From Verrucomicrobiota bacterium (GTDB lineage Bacteria; Verrucomicrobiota; Verrucomicrobiia; Limisphaerales; SIBE01): a DNA stretch of 56,799 bases. The stretch covers positions 1-56,799 of the forward strand of contig JACQWK010000070.1 of assembly GCA_016209525.1 (NCBI GenBank), given 5' to 3'. Positions 28,249 through 36,879 of the stretch are shown here, piece after piece. The position numbers and the translations under genes are program-made. Under the pieces are notes generated by a model. That model was not told the origin of the DNA and ran no database searches. It worked only from the letters and a program-made list of their open reading frames with translations. The first letter of the stretch is position 1, and the number at the start of each line of letters is the position of its first letter.

Positions 28249-29502
28249 ATGCCTATGACCAATTCCAATCGCCCCCTCTCTCGCAGAAACATGCTTCGCG
28301 GGCTCGCCACTTCAGCGGGCTTGGCCGCAGCCATGCAGTGGGAACACGACGCGGAAGCCGCTGCGAACGCCGAAGCCCCAGTCCCGGCCAGAGACAAATT
28401 GAAGGTCACCAAACTCGAGACGTTCCTCGTCAAACCTCGCTGGCTTTTTCTGAAGATTCACACCAATGTCGGGATTGTGGGTTTGGGCGAACCGATCACG
28501 GAAGGGCGCGCAAAGACCTGCGCCGAAGCGGTCGCGGAAGTCGCCCCTTATCTGGTGGGCAAGGATCCGCGCCGCGTGGTTCACCATTGGCAGGCGATTT
28601 ATCGGCACGCCTTTTATCGCGGCGGGCCGATCCTGACCAGCGTGCTGAGCGGCATCGATCAGGCGCTCTGGGACATCAAAGGCAAAGCGCTGGGCGTCCC
28701 CATCTATGAACTCTTCGGCGGACCGACCCGCGACCGCGTCCGGGTCTATGCGCACTCGAGCCGGCCGGACGATCTGAAAAAGAAGGTCCAGCAAGGTTTC
28801 CGCGCGTTCAAAACGGGCCCGGCGACGCGACGGCCGGCGCGGATCATCGAGAACCCGGCTGCCATCGCGTATGCGGCCGAGCGCTTCGCGGCGTTGCGGG
28901 AAGCGGCCGGACCCGAAGTCGATATCGGGATCGACTTCCACGGCGCCGTGCCGCCACCCACGGCCAAGCTTCTGATCAAAGCGTTGGAGCCCTATCAACC
29001 CATGTTCATCGAGGAACCCGTCCAATGCCAGAACGTCGATGTCATGGCCGAGATCGCGCGCGGCACGCATCTGCCGATTGCCACCGGCGAACGGATTTTC
29101 ACGAAATGGGGTTTCCGGGAAATTCTGGAAAAGAAAGCCGCGGTGATCCTTCAGCCGGACCTTTGTCATGCCGGCGGCATCACGGAGGTCCGCCTCATTG
29201 CCGGAATGGCGGAGGCCTACTATGCCTCAATTGCGCCGCACAATCCTCTCGGCCCGATCTCGCTTGCCGCCGGAATTCAACTGGCGGCGTCGATCCCAAA
29301 CTTTTTGTGCCAGGAACAAGTCTCGCTCGGTGAAGGTTACCTGAATAAACCCTTCACCGTAGAAAACGGCTATATCCCGCTGCCGGACGGACCAGGCTTG
29401 GGCATCGAACTGGACGAGAATGCTCTGGCCGGAAAGATCGATCACGACTGGCGGAACCGCGAATCGTACGATGCCGATGACGGTTCTGTGGTGGATTGGT
29501 AA
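28249..29502 (+). CDS. Enolase-superfamily dehydratase, D-galactonate dehydratase-like
   Basis: 417 residues from the ATG at 28249, just after an AAGGAAG ribosome-binding site. The N-terminus has a Tat-like signal ([20 protein letters not shown]), so the enzyme is probably exported folded, unlike cytosolic DgoD. The capping domain (residues 55-170) and barrel carry the galactonate-dehydratase ligands: Asp and His in [10 protein letters not shown], Glu in MFIEEPVQ, Glu in [11 protein letters not shown], His in [11 protein letters not shown] and Glu in LCQEQVS. Family members remove water from aldonic acids with Mg2+. The presence of all metal ligands argues for activity; the exact sugar acid is uncertain. 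The macro-domain gene starts at or next to its stop, so the two probably share a transcript. Confidence 0.85.
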   Translation: MPMTNSNRPLSRRNMLRGLATSAGLAAAMQWEHDAEAAANAEAPVPARDKLKVTKLETFLVKPRWLFLKIHTNVGIVGLGEPITEGRAKTCAEAVAEVAPYLVGKDPRRVVHHWQAIYRHAFYRGGPILTSVLSGIDQALWDIKGKALGVPIYELFGGPTRDRVRVYAHSSRPDDLKKKVQQGFRAFKTGPATRRPARIIENPAAIAYAAERFAALREAAGPEVDIGIDFHGAVPPPTAKLLIKALEPYQPMFIEEPVQCQNVDVMAEIARGTHLPIATGERIFTKWGFREILEKKAAVILQPDLCHAGGITEVRLIAGMAEAYYASIAPHNPLGPISLAAGIQLAASIPNFLCQEQVSLGEGYLNKPFTVENGYIPLPDGPGLGIELDENALAGKIDHDWRNRESYDADDGSVVDW

Positions 29503-29507
29503 AACAA

Positions 29508-30026
29508 GTGAGCGACCGACTCCAGGTTGTTGAAGGCGACATCACGCGGCAGCAGGTGGATGCCATCGTCAATGCGGCCAACACTACACTGCTCGGCGGG
29601 GGCGGCGTGGACGGCGCAATTCACCGGGCCGCAGGGCCGGAATTGCTCGAGGAATGCCGGAAGCTGAATGGATGTCCCACCGGCCAGGCCAAAATCACTC
29701 GGGGCTACCACCTGCCGGCCAAGTCGGTGATCCACACAGTCGGTCCGGTGTGGCGAGACGGCCGGCATGGCGAGGACGAATTGCTGGCGAGTTGTTACCG
29801 GAGCTGCTTTGCCTTGGTCGCGAAACATGGGATTCGGACAGTTGCTTTCCCTTCGATCAGCACCGGTGCCTATGGCTTTCCGATGGAGCGAGCCGCGCGC
29901 ATCGCGGTCACGGAGGCAAAGGACTTTCTCGGGCGGGATCGTTCTGTGGAGAAAGTTATCTTGGTCTGCTTCGGGAAAAGCGCCTACGAGACCCATTTAG
30001 CCGCCGTGAAGGAGATCTGCGGATGA
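29508..30026 (+). CDS. Macro-domain protein (O-acetyl-ADP-ribose deacetylase-like)
   Basis: 172 residues from the GTG at 29508; a TTG at 29496 would add four residues and overlap the previous stop. The single macro domain has all the expected elements: [20 protein letters not shown], the [15 protein letters not shown] loop, [26 protein letters not shown] and the phosphate loop [12 protein letters not shown]. YmdB/MacroD-type proteins hydrolyse O-acetyl-ADP-ribose or remove ADP-ribose from proteins, in the cytosol. The arrangement directly behind a Tat-exported sugar dehydratase looks like coupling by position rather than by pathway. Motif fit is close to perfect, so the family is secure; the physiological substrate is not. 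Confidence 0.9.
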   Translation: MSDRLQVVEGDITRQQVDAIVNAANTTLLGGGGVDGAIHRAAGPELLEECRKLNGCPTGQAKITRGYHLPAKSVIHTVGPVWRDGRHGEDELLASCYRSCFALVAKHGIRTVAFPSISTGAYGFPMERAARIAVTEAKDFLGRDRSVEKVILVCFGKSAYETHLAAVKEICG

Positions 30027-30145
30027 GCGCGCGCCTCGAAAGCAGGGCGGGCATCTTGCCTGCCTCCAATTGTTGGACTGCGTGTGGCTCTCAGTTCATT
30101 GCTCTCATCTCGATCGCTCATTGGAACAAGGAGATCGTCTTTGCA

Positions 30146-30238
30146 TGAACCGACCCACCCCAGCCCCTCGTACGAGGGGAACATTAATCGGCTGCACAGC
30201 GTGTGGCTCCCCTCCTGGGAGGGGTGCGGGGGTGAGTT
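30146..30238. repeat. Family C-prime hairpin, upstream of the esterase
   Basis: Left part ACCCACCCCAGCCCCTCGTA and right part TCCTGGGAGGGGTGCGGGGG form a long imperfect hairpin. It sits directly before the family A leader at 30234-30284, so the esterase leader appears to be made entirely of repeat DNA. Confidence 0.65.
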
Positions 30239-30284
30239 CATGCTCTCAATGCGTGCGGACACCGCTTGGAGGCTACCGATGAAA
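30234..30284 (+). promoter_or_regulatory. Family A leader providing the esterase ribosome-binding site and start
   Basis: The sequence GTTCATGCTCTCAATGCG, then CACCGCTTGGAGGCTACCGA and TGAA, aligns with the family A leader at 46843-46893 (CCGCTTGGAGGCTCCCCATG) and the one at 10701. Here TTGGAGG acts as a Shine-Dalgarno site 6 bases before the ATG at 30279 of the esterase gene. The palindromic arms that normally follow are absent. Confidence 0.6.
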
Positions 30285-31208
30285 TTCACAACCACAGTTT
30301 TGCTCGTCACTTGGCTTGGCTTCACCTGGTCAGCGATGGCGGCCGATGATCCGTTGATTGTCGAGATTTGGCCGGGCGCAGTTCCAGAGGAGAAAGGCGA
30401 TATCGGTCCGGAAACGGTCCGCATGTCTCCGGCACTCGACCGGAAACAGGTCGAGGTCACCGAGCCGACGAGACTGGTCACGAACGTCACCAAGCCGACG
30501 CTCACGATCTATCGGCCGGCGAAGGAAAAGGACAGCGGCACATCGATTCTAATTTGCCCCGGAGGCGGCTACTGGAATCTTTATTGGCAATTGGAAGGCG
30601 AGGAAGTTGCGGCCTGGCTGAACTCGATCGGCGTCACAGGCATCATCCTCAAGTACCGAGTGCCGCGGCGCCCCGACGAACCCAAGGGCGAGCCGGCGCG
30701 GCGTCCGCTCCAGGATGCCCAACGAGCCGTCAGCCTGGTGCGAAGCAGAGCGGCGGAATGGGGCATCCATCCACAGCGAATCGGCATTGTGGGTTTCTCC
30801 GCGGGCGGACATCTGGCCATCGCGACCGCGACGAACTTCGACCGCCGGGCCTACGAGCCGATCGATGACATCGACAAGATCAGTTGCCGCCCCGATTTCG
30901 CCATTCCGGTTTATTCGGGCTACCTCAAGGCAAAGGACAAGGATGAATTGGCCCCGGGTCTACGCATCCCGGAAGGGACCCCGCCGGTCTTCCTCGTTCA
31001 TGGCGGAGACGATATCGTCAGTCCCCCGGAGCACAGCGTCTTGATGTACCTCGCCTTAAAGCGAGCCGGCGTCCCGGCCGAGTTGCACGTCTATGCCACA
31101 GCCACGCACGACTTTGGTGTCCGCGCGAGTGACCATCCCTACGCTGCTTGGACCGCCTCCTGCGCGAACTGGCTTCGGCATCAAGGATTCCTCAAACGTG
31201 AACCTTGA
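30279..31208 (+). CDS. Exported alpha/beta hydrolase (BD-FAE/acetyl-xylan-esterase-like)
   Basis: 309 residues from the ATG at 30279, with a GGAGG site just upstream and a signal peptide (KFTTTVLLVTWLGFTWSAMA) cut after AMAA. The alpha/beta hydrolase fold shows the oxyanion motif CPGGGYWNL, nucleophile Ser174 in VGFSAGGHLAI, acid Asp244/245 in HGGDDIVSPP and His277 in ATHDFGV. The family includes esterases that deacetylate xylan and other plant polysaccharides. With the Tat-exported sugar-acid dehydratase upstream, it suggests periplasmic carbohydrate use, though 252 bases of repeats separate the two. The longer frame from 30084 reads through those repeats and is rejected. Its 3' end overlaps the convergent ychF by 17 bases. 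Confidence 0.87.
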   Translation: MKFTTTVLLVTWLGFTWSAMAADDPLIVEIWPGAVPEEKGDIGPETVRMSPALDRKQVEVTEPTRLVTNVTKPTLTIYRPAKEKDSGTSILICPGGGYWNLYWQLEGEEVAAWLNSIGVTGIILKYRVPRRPDEPKGEPARRPLQDAQRAVSLVRSRAAEWGIHPQRIGIVGFSAGGHLAIATATNFDRRAYEPIDDIDKISCRPDFAIPVYSGYLKAKDKDELAPGLRIPEGTPPVFLVHGGDDIVSPPEHSVLMYLALKRAGVPAELHVYATATHDFGVRASDHPYAAWTASCANWLRHQGFLKREP

Positions 31209-32295
31209 ACAGTAGCACATCCCCATCCTGGACAACGTAATCTCTGCCCTCGATGCGGTAATGGCCATGTTCGCGCGCGTGGCTCACCGATCCGGCCTTC
31301 ACCAAGTCTTCCAAACGGACGGTCTCCGCCTTGATGAAACCGCGCTCGAAATCCGTGTGGATCGTCCCCGCCGCTTTCACCGCGGTCTCGCCGGCGCGGA
31401 TCGTCCACGCCCGCGCTTCGCTCTCGTTGAACGTGAAGAAGGTGCGGAGGCCGAGCAAATGATAACTGCTGCGGATCAGCGCGGAGACGCCGGACTCCGA
31501 GACGCTCAGCGCGCGGAGGTATTCCGCAGCCTCTTCGGGCGCGAGCTCGCTTAAGTCGCTTTCCAGTTGCGCGCTGATCACTGCGGTTTCGCAGGCGTGA
31601 TGGCTGCGGGCGTATTCCTGAACCTTTGAGACAAACGGATTGGAGCCGGCGTCGGCAAGATCGGCCTCTTTCACGTTCGCGACGAAAATTGTTGGCTTGT
31701 CCGTGAGCAGAAAGAAATGACGTGAGATGTCTTTTTCTTCCTTCCAAAGCGAGAGAGTGACGGCACGTTTTCCGCCGTTCAAATGCGGTTCGATCTTGTC
31801 CAGCAGTTGGTTTTCGAGGAGCGCGTGTTTGTCCCCCTGCTTGACCTCCTTGGCGATGCGTTCGCGCTTCTTGCGCACGGCCTCGAGATCCGCCAGCACT
31901 AGTTCCGCGGTGACGATCTCGATGTCGCGGAGCGGATCGACGCTGCCGGTCACGTGATGGATGTCGGGATCTTCGAAGCAACGCACGACGTGAACGATGG
32001 CGTCCACCTCTCGAATGTGGCTGAGAAACTTGTTGCCGAGGCCTTGACCTTCGGAGGCGCCTTTGACGAGGCCGGCGATATCGACGAATTCAATGGTCGC
32101 GGGAATGATCCGATCGACTTTGGCAACCTGGGCCAATTCCTTCAGACGGTCGTCGGGCACGGTGACGACGCCCAAATTGGGCTCGATGGTGCAGAAGGGG
32201 TAATTTTCCGCCGGGGCCTTGCGCGCGCGAATCAGCGCGTTGAACAAAGTCGATTTCCCCACATTCGGGAGGCCGACGATGCCGGCTTTTAACAT
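31192..32295 (-). CDS. ychF: Ribosome-binding GTPase/ATPase YchF
   Basis: 367 residues, the usual length for YchF/EngD. The ATG at 32295 opens MLKAGIVGLPNVGKSTLFNA, which includes the P-loop (GLPNVGKST). Next come the G2/G3 elements (YPFCTIEPNLGVV, DIAGLVKGASEGQGLGN) and FVANVKEAD in place of the classic NKxD motif. This accounts for the ATP preference of the family. The C-terminal TGS-like domain is FFTFNESEARAWTIRAGETA with YVVQDGDVLLFKVHV. YchF binds ribosomes and takes part in translation and stress responses. It is a conserved single-copy gene, a good phylogenetic marker for this contig. It overlaps the esterase 3' end by 17 bases. Confidence 0.96.
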   Translation of the reverse strand: MLKAGIVGLPNVGKSTLFNALIRARKAPAENYPFCTIEPNLGVVTVPDDRLKELAQVAKVDRIIPATIEFVDIAGLVKGASEGQGLGNKFLSHIREVDAIVHVVRCFEDPDIHHVTGSVDPLRDIEIVTAELVLADLEAVRKKRERIAKEVKQGDKHALLENQLLDKIEPHLNGGKRAVTLSLWKEEKDISRHFFLLTDKPTIFVANVKEADLADAGSNPFVSKVQEYARSHHACETAVISAQLESDLSELAPEEAAEYLRALSVSESGVSALIRSSYHLLGLRTFFTFNESEARAWTIRAGETAVKAAGTIHTDFERGFIKAETVRLEDLVKAGSVSHAREHGHYRIEGRDYVVQDGDVLLFKVHV

Positions 32296-32383
32296 AAGCG
32301 ATGAATTCGAGGTTGCTCCAAATCACCGGCAAACGCAAAGTGGAAAAACAAGAAGGCCGGCGTGGACACTCGGTCAAGCCGGA

Positions 32384-32582
32384 AGTAGCGCAAATTTTGA
32401 ATCTGCTGTATCGCGGAATTGCATTCCGCATCCGCCGGACAAGCCCCAACGTCCCGGAACTTGCCGAACCGCCGCCGATTGCAAATCGGCGATACGGCAG
32501 AGTGCAACTCTGCGCTACGCCAGAATCGCCGCCAAACAGATACCAATTCTGCGAAACGGGAGGTTGAAAATCTGCGCTACGA
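32384..32582. repeat. Family D repeat, copy 1 (GTAGCGCAGATT..ATCTGCGCTAC type)
   Basis: Starts GTAGCGCAAATTTTGAATCT, holds internal hairpins CGGAATTGCATTCCG and GCCGATTGCAAATCGGC, and ends ACTCTGCGCTACGCC with a second partial unit to 32582. Related copies are at 53271-53405 and, half, at 50588-50642. It fills the spacer between ychF and pyrC. Confidence 0.75.
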
Positions 32583-32629
32583 CTTCGGCGCTCCATGCTC
32601 GGCCGAAACTGACGCCGAGATGCCGCGGG

Positions 32630-34057
32630 TCAACGCGCGACGTCGGCGGGCTCGGTCTCCGCCACGGCCTGTGCGGGTTCCCGATAATCGGGATCGGACC
32701 AGACCATTTTCCCGCCGACCAGCGTCGCCATCGCCTTGCCTTTCAATCTCCAGCCGTAGAACGGGCTGTTGAACGATTTGCTCGAAGATTGCTTGCGCTC
32801 AAATACCCACTCCTTTTCGGGATCAAAGATTGTCACATCGGCGACCGCGCCGACGCTCAACGTGCCTTTAGCCAGGCGAAGCAGCCGCGCGGGAGCGACG
32901 GTGAATTTGGAGATCAGTTCGGACAGCCCGAGCCGGCCCGTGTGATATAACTGCATCAGGCACAGCGCCAGCTCTGTTTCCAGCCCCGTGATGCCGAAGG
33001 GCGCGTAGTCGAACTCGACTTCCTTTTCAAAATCGCAGTGCGGCGCGTGATCGCTGCAAAGAATTTCCAGCGTGCCATCGGCGAGACCCCCCAGGATAGC
33101 CTCCCGATCCTCCGCGGACCTCAGGGGCGGATTCATTTTCAAATTCGTGTCATAGGACGGCCAATAAGGCCGCTCGCCTTGCTGCCCAAACCTCTCAAAA
33201 AAGCTTTTCCCGTCGGCATCCCAGAATACATCGCTCCCCGCGACGGCGGCGTCGGTCAGCGTGAAATGGTGCGGACAGGCCTCTCCGGAAATGGAAATGC
33301 CGCGCCGTTTGGCTTCGCGGAGCAGGCGCACGCTCCCGGCCGAGCTTACATGCTGGCAGTGAACGTGAGAGCCTGTTAACTCCGCCAGAAGAATATTCCG
33401 AGCGACAATGGTTTGCTCGCCGACGGCAGGCCATCCCCTCAAACCGAGGATGGAACTCCAGTACCCCTCATGCATGACCCCATCGCTCACGAGAGAGTAA
33501 TCCTGGCAATGGTCCAGCACCGGCAAATCCAGCATCCGCACGTACTCCAGAGCCCGCCGCATTAATTCGTTGTTCTGGACGCAATGACCGTCGTCGGTGA
33601 TGGCGACCACTCCGGCTTGCTTCAGAGAACCAATCGGCGCCAGCTCCTCGCCGGCGAGGTTACGCGTGATGGCTCCGGTGACAAAAACATTCACCAACCC
33701 TTCCCGGTCGGCTTTTTCCCGGATCAAAGCAACGGTGGCGGGATTTTCGGCTGGTGGCGACGTGTTCGGCATGCAAACCACCGAGGTAAAGCCGCCCTGG
33801 GCGGCGGCGGCTGTTCCGCTGGCGATGGTTTCCTTTCCGGATTGCCCTGGTTCGCGCAGATGCACGTGCGAGTCGATCAGGCCCGGACACACGATCATTC
33901 CGGTCAGATCCCGACGTTCGAGTTCCCGTTGTGTTTGCTCGGACGCGTTGCGGCCAACCCCCCTGATTTTGCCATCCTCAATCAACACCTCCGTGATCTC
34001 GTCCAAGCCGTTGCTCGGATCGATCACGCGACCGTTAGCGAGCAGCAGAGATTTCAT
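32630..34057 (-). CDS. pyrC: Dihydroorotase, class I
   Basis: 475 residues from the ATG at 34057. It catalyses ring closure of carbamoyl aspartate to dihydroorotate in pyrimidine synthesis. Metal and catalytic residues are in place: the HxH pair in DSHVHLREPG, Asp in AITDDGHC, His in LDHCQD, His in HCQHVSSAG and Asp in ILCSDHAPH. The protein is longer than the roughly 430 residues usual for the class. There is a 25-30 residue insertion between TLTDAAV and NLKMNPPLR (SDVFWDADGKSFFERFGQQG and onward), plus a C-terminal tail of about 15 residues. No pyrB or other pyrimidine gene is in the window. A repeat region separates it from ychF, and tRNA-Gly lies 66 bases upstream on the other strand. Confidence 0.93.
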   Translation of the reverse strand: MKSLLLANGRVIDPSNGLDEITEVLIEDGKIRGVGRNASEQTQRELERRDLTGMIVCPGLIDSHVHLREPGQSGKETIASGTAAAAQGGFTSVVCMPNTSPPAENPATVALIREKADREGLVNVFVTGAITRNLAGEELAPIGSLKQAGVVAITDDGHCVQNNELMRRALEYVRMLDLPVLDHCQDYSLVSDGVMHEGYWSSILGLRGWPAVGEQTIVARNILLAELTGSHVHCQHVSSAGSVRLLREAKRRGISISGEACPHHFTLTDAAVAGSDVFWDADGKSFFERFGQQGERPYWPSYDTNLKMNPPLRSAEDREAILGGLADGTLEILCSDHAPHCDFEKEVEFDYAPFGITGLETELALCLMQLYHTGRLGLSELISKFTVAPARLLRLAKGTLSVGAVADVTIFDPEKEWVFERKQSSSKSFNSPFYGWRLKGKAMATLVGGKMVWSDPDYREPAQAVAETEPADVAR

Positions 34058-34122
34058 TTGTGGAGACGGATATTACGTCGGCAGGTTGACAACGCAAGCG
34101 TTGTCGCTACTATGGCGTCGGT

Positions 34123-34197
<75 letters not shown>

Positions 34198-34725
34198 CCC
34201 CCCCCCAAAAAAACCCTCTAAGATAAGGCTTTTTTGCTTGTTTCTCTCCGGGAATGATTCCAGGTATAACGGCGCGGTATAACGAGTCCAAGGCTGTTCA
34301 AGTCTGTTCGAGCTTGCTCGTGCATTCGTTTTCCACTCTGAACGTCGAACGCCGTCTGGAGGAGAACCCGCGATTGAAACCGCAGATCGTGAAATGTATG
34401 CAAGCCCGAATCGCCGCTGGGGGTGCGGCGGACTCACGGCGGTTGGGTGTCTGGCCCGTCGCGAATCAGAACAGGCTTCGATGCCGGCAAGTAATCCAGC
34501 CGGAAGCGTTGACTCGGATTCTGACTTGGAGGGCGGGGGATGTCGCGGGGTGGCTGGCGCTGTCGCCCAAATCACTCCGTAGCGTCCTTGGAGCACTCCA
34601 AGCGTTATACCCATTTGGCAAGCAATCACCAAAACAAAGCCTTGTTCGAGCCGCTAAGCTCATGTATTTGCTTTGCGATCCAACTTCAAAACACCACGCC
34701 CTGCTTCATGCCGAGTTTGGCAGCG
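34198..34725. other. Left end of the island, no supportable gene
   Basis: After the tRNA come a C-run, an A-run and a small AACCCTCT..AAGGCTTTTTT element near 34207-34235 that may stop tRNA transcription. Frames on both strands up to about 34630 are open but lack starts and motifs. The minus-strand one ends across the tRNA and is not real. Confidence 0.45.
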
Positions 34726-35622
34726 ATGAAAACATACGATCAATTGAATCGAATCTTCCGTGCCGAACTCCACAAACAGGGCTTCGCGTGCGCAGAGCGT
34801 TACCAGTGGGGTAAACCACCGCTCCTCGACGGGAAGCCAATCCATGATTGGGACCGAGGCTTGGCATTCGCCATCCAAGCGACGGAGGAAGCTGAGCGCG
34901 CTGATGATCCGTATAAGCAAAAGCGAACTCTTTTGCACGGTCTGGCATTCTGTACCGCTCTGTATTTCGCGTTCTCCGAATCACGCTTTAGCTTCTGGGT
35001 CGTGTGGCTGCTCCTCTGATATCTCATTCTCTGGTCCTCGCTCAGAGAGCCAAAGGCGAAAGCTTACGATATCGATTCCGCCGTGCGCCTTTTGCCCAGT
35101 TCTGCGCTAATCAATTACTGGGATGCGAATGAGATTTTCGGAAAATTCGGTTACCTTGTCAGCGAGTTGAACAACCCGAAACGATACACTCTCAAGGACC
35201 GCACAGATAAAAGGCCGTTCTCATTTCCCGTGGAACGTCTCGGCCACTCCAAAGAACGCGTACAACTGGCGTTAGCGGTCGTCGTTGCAGAACTCGTGGT
35301 TCGATTAGCGATTGATCCGTGCGAGCGGGATCGTAACTACTTATCCGCAGCCATATCGTGTTCTGGAGAGGTCGCGCATTTCACTGTGCAACCTGAGATT
35401 GGTTTTGAGCACGTTCCGATCGCGGGTGAAGCGACCTTTGTGTACGTGGCACGGCAGAGGATTTGCGAAGGCTGCTTGGCCGAAATCGTGTCTGAACCAG
35501 CCGCTCTTAGAAATGGCCCTAGCGGTTGGTCAGATGCTTTGATTAGATACTGGCGGGAAATTGATCGCCGGATTCCCGAACTTCTCAACGATCCGGCACT
35601 CAAAGCTGTTCGAGCAACTTAG
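34726..35622 (+). pseudogene. Unknown island protein, two same-frame ORFs split by one TGA
   Basis: An ATG at 34726 starts MKTYDQLNRIFRAELHKQGF and runs 97 residues to a TGA at 35017-35019. The same frame then continues open through LREPKAKAYDIDSAVRLLPS to 35622 and includes RLGHSKERVQLALAVVVAEL and DALIRYWREIDRRIPELLND. Read through the stop, the whole would be about 298 residues. Because no frameshift separates the parts, a single nonsense mutation of one gene is the simplest reading. Alternatively these are two genes, the second starting at a GTG at 35083. I recognise no family. The DNA is clearly lower in GC than the core genome, as expected for island cargo. Confidence 0.45.
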
Positions 35623-36188
35623 AACCTTTCCGGCCAGTTCACACTTTGGAACTCAGGGGTGCACGCTTATCGTCCTGCACAGTGGAAATGACGATTTGCG
35701 AGTGCGCGCTTCGTATCGTGAGCGGTGCGTTTGTGATTTGTCCCGTTTTCCAGGCGACCGAACCTTAGCGCGCAAGGTTGACGCGCATTTGATCTGTGAT
35801 GATTTACGGCAGTTTATGGGCGCGTTTCGGTAGAGTCGCCGACGCTCGGTCGGCACTCGGCACAACGCGAGCGGTGATTGCGCTGCCGCCGCTTGAGCGC
35901 GGCTCGTAATCGTTGCTAGCCGGGTGTTCTCCAGCATGGGAGCGCTCGAAGAACCGGATGAAGCGCTCGTCCGATGGCTCAGGGGCGCACTGGGGCTGGG
36001 TCGTGGTGTTGTTTGCCGTCGGTGGCATGTTCAACGGGAACCGTCAGCACAACCCCATTCCTGCGGAGTCGGCGGACGCAGCATGCCACGGGTGTTCCAC
36101 CCCGAATTCCGGCGGAAAACAGCCGGAATTCTTTCCATTCCGGGTAAACCCCAGGGTCTTGGCCGGAACGGAAAGCGAAATTTGAGGT
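35623..36188. other. Island spacer without a supportable gene
   Basis: Small ORFs on both strands conflict and carry no motifs. Around 36100-36175 there is a short inverted motif (ATTCCGGC..GCCGGAAT) and CCGGGTAAACCCCAGG. I see nothing that can be named. Confidence 0.4.
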
Positions 36189-36563
36189 TCATGATCTCCA
36201 GGAGAGTAAGCCGCTGTCGTCCTCCGATAGATGGTTTTTGAACCGCCCATTCAAGTTCAGGGCGTTGTAACACGCCGGCTTTTTGCAGTGACTGATGGCC
36301 TCCAACTCTTCCGCAGCGTGCTTGCGAACGAGCGTCCGTTTTCCGTTGTTGAATAGTCTGTCGAGGTGTCCCTTCGTGATCATCGCCGCGTTCTCCGTGG
36401 ATGGATCGTCAAACTCCTGCCAGTCGAATTCCGAACAGGGGAGGAACAATCCGTTTCGGCGATACCAGGCGGAACGCGATCCAAGCTGTCCGTCGTTGTT
36501 TTTGCAGCGGGTCCAAACCACGCGGTCGTCCTCTACGTCGTCGCTCGTCGGCGTCCTGCCCAA
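36189..36563 (-). pseudogene. C-terminal fragment of an unidentified mobile-element protein
   Basis: The minus-strand frame reads [20 protein letters not shown], then [40 protein letters not shown] and CYNALNLNGRF, ending LLSWRS. The composition is clearly protein-like. The final 70 residues look like a helical DNA-binding end (KxACYNAL..GRFxxHL). I believe similar tails occur on plasmid or phage replication or ATPase proteins, but I cannot name the family with certainty. No N-terminal domain is present. The open frame meets the hsdM remnant head-on near 36550, so both genes were cut at the same junction. Treat it as a remnant. Confidence 0.4.
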
Positions 36564-36846
36564 GACCTACAATCTCTTCACCAGCACCCTCCTCAAGGAA
36601 CTGCTGAAAAAAATCTCCGAGATTCCCGCCACTGTGGACTACGACGCCTTCGGGCGCATCTACGAATACTTCCTCGGCGAGTTCGCCCGCACCGAAGGCC
36701 AAAAAGGCGGCGAGTTCTACACCCCATCCTGCATCGTCCGCCTTCTTACCGAAGTCATCGAGCCCAACCACGGGCGCATCCTCGACCCCGCATGTGGGTC
36801 TGGGGGGATGTTTGTGTCGAGCGCGCGGTTTGTGGCAGAGCATAAG
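36545..36846 (+). pseudogene. hsdM: hsdM fragment (type I restriction-modification methyltransferase)
   Basis: About 100 residues of an HsdM protein: [20 protein letters not shown], then [34 protein letters not shown] and motif I of the SAM site [19 protein letters not shown]. The N-terminal helical domain before this point and everything after motif I are gone, including the NPPF catalytic motif. HsdM is normally about 500-550 residues and modifies adenine together with HsdS. Neither the rest of hsdM nor any hsdS is present between here and hsdR, so a deletion joined the two genes. It cannot be functional. Confidence 0.85.
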
Positions 36847-36879
36847 GGGCGTCGCTCGGCGGTGAGCGAGGCCAGACCC

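Noticed and set aside
28020..28433. Longer N-terminus for the type IIG/IIL enzyme
   Set aside because: The extension overlaps the start and Tat signal of the divergent dehydratase, and the family normally starts at [13 protein letters not shown] sequence.
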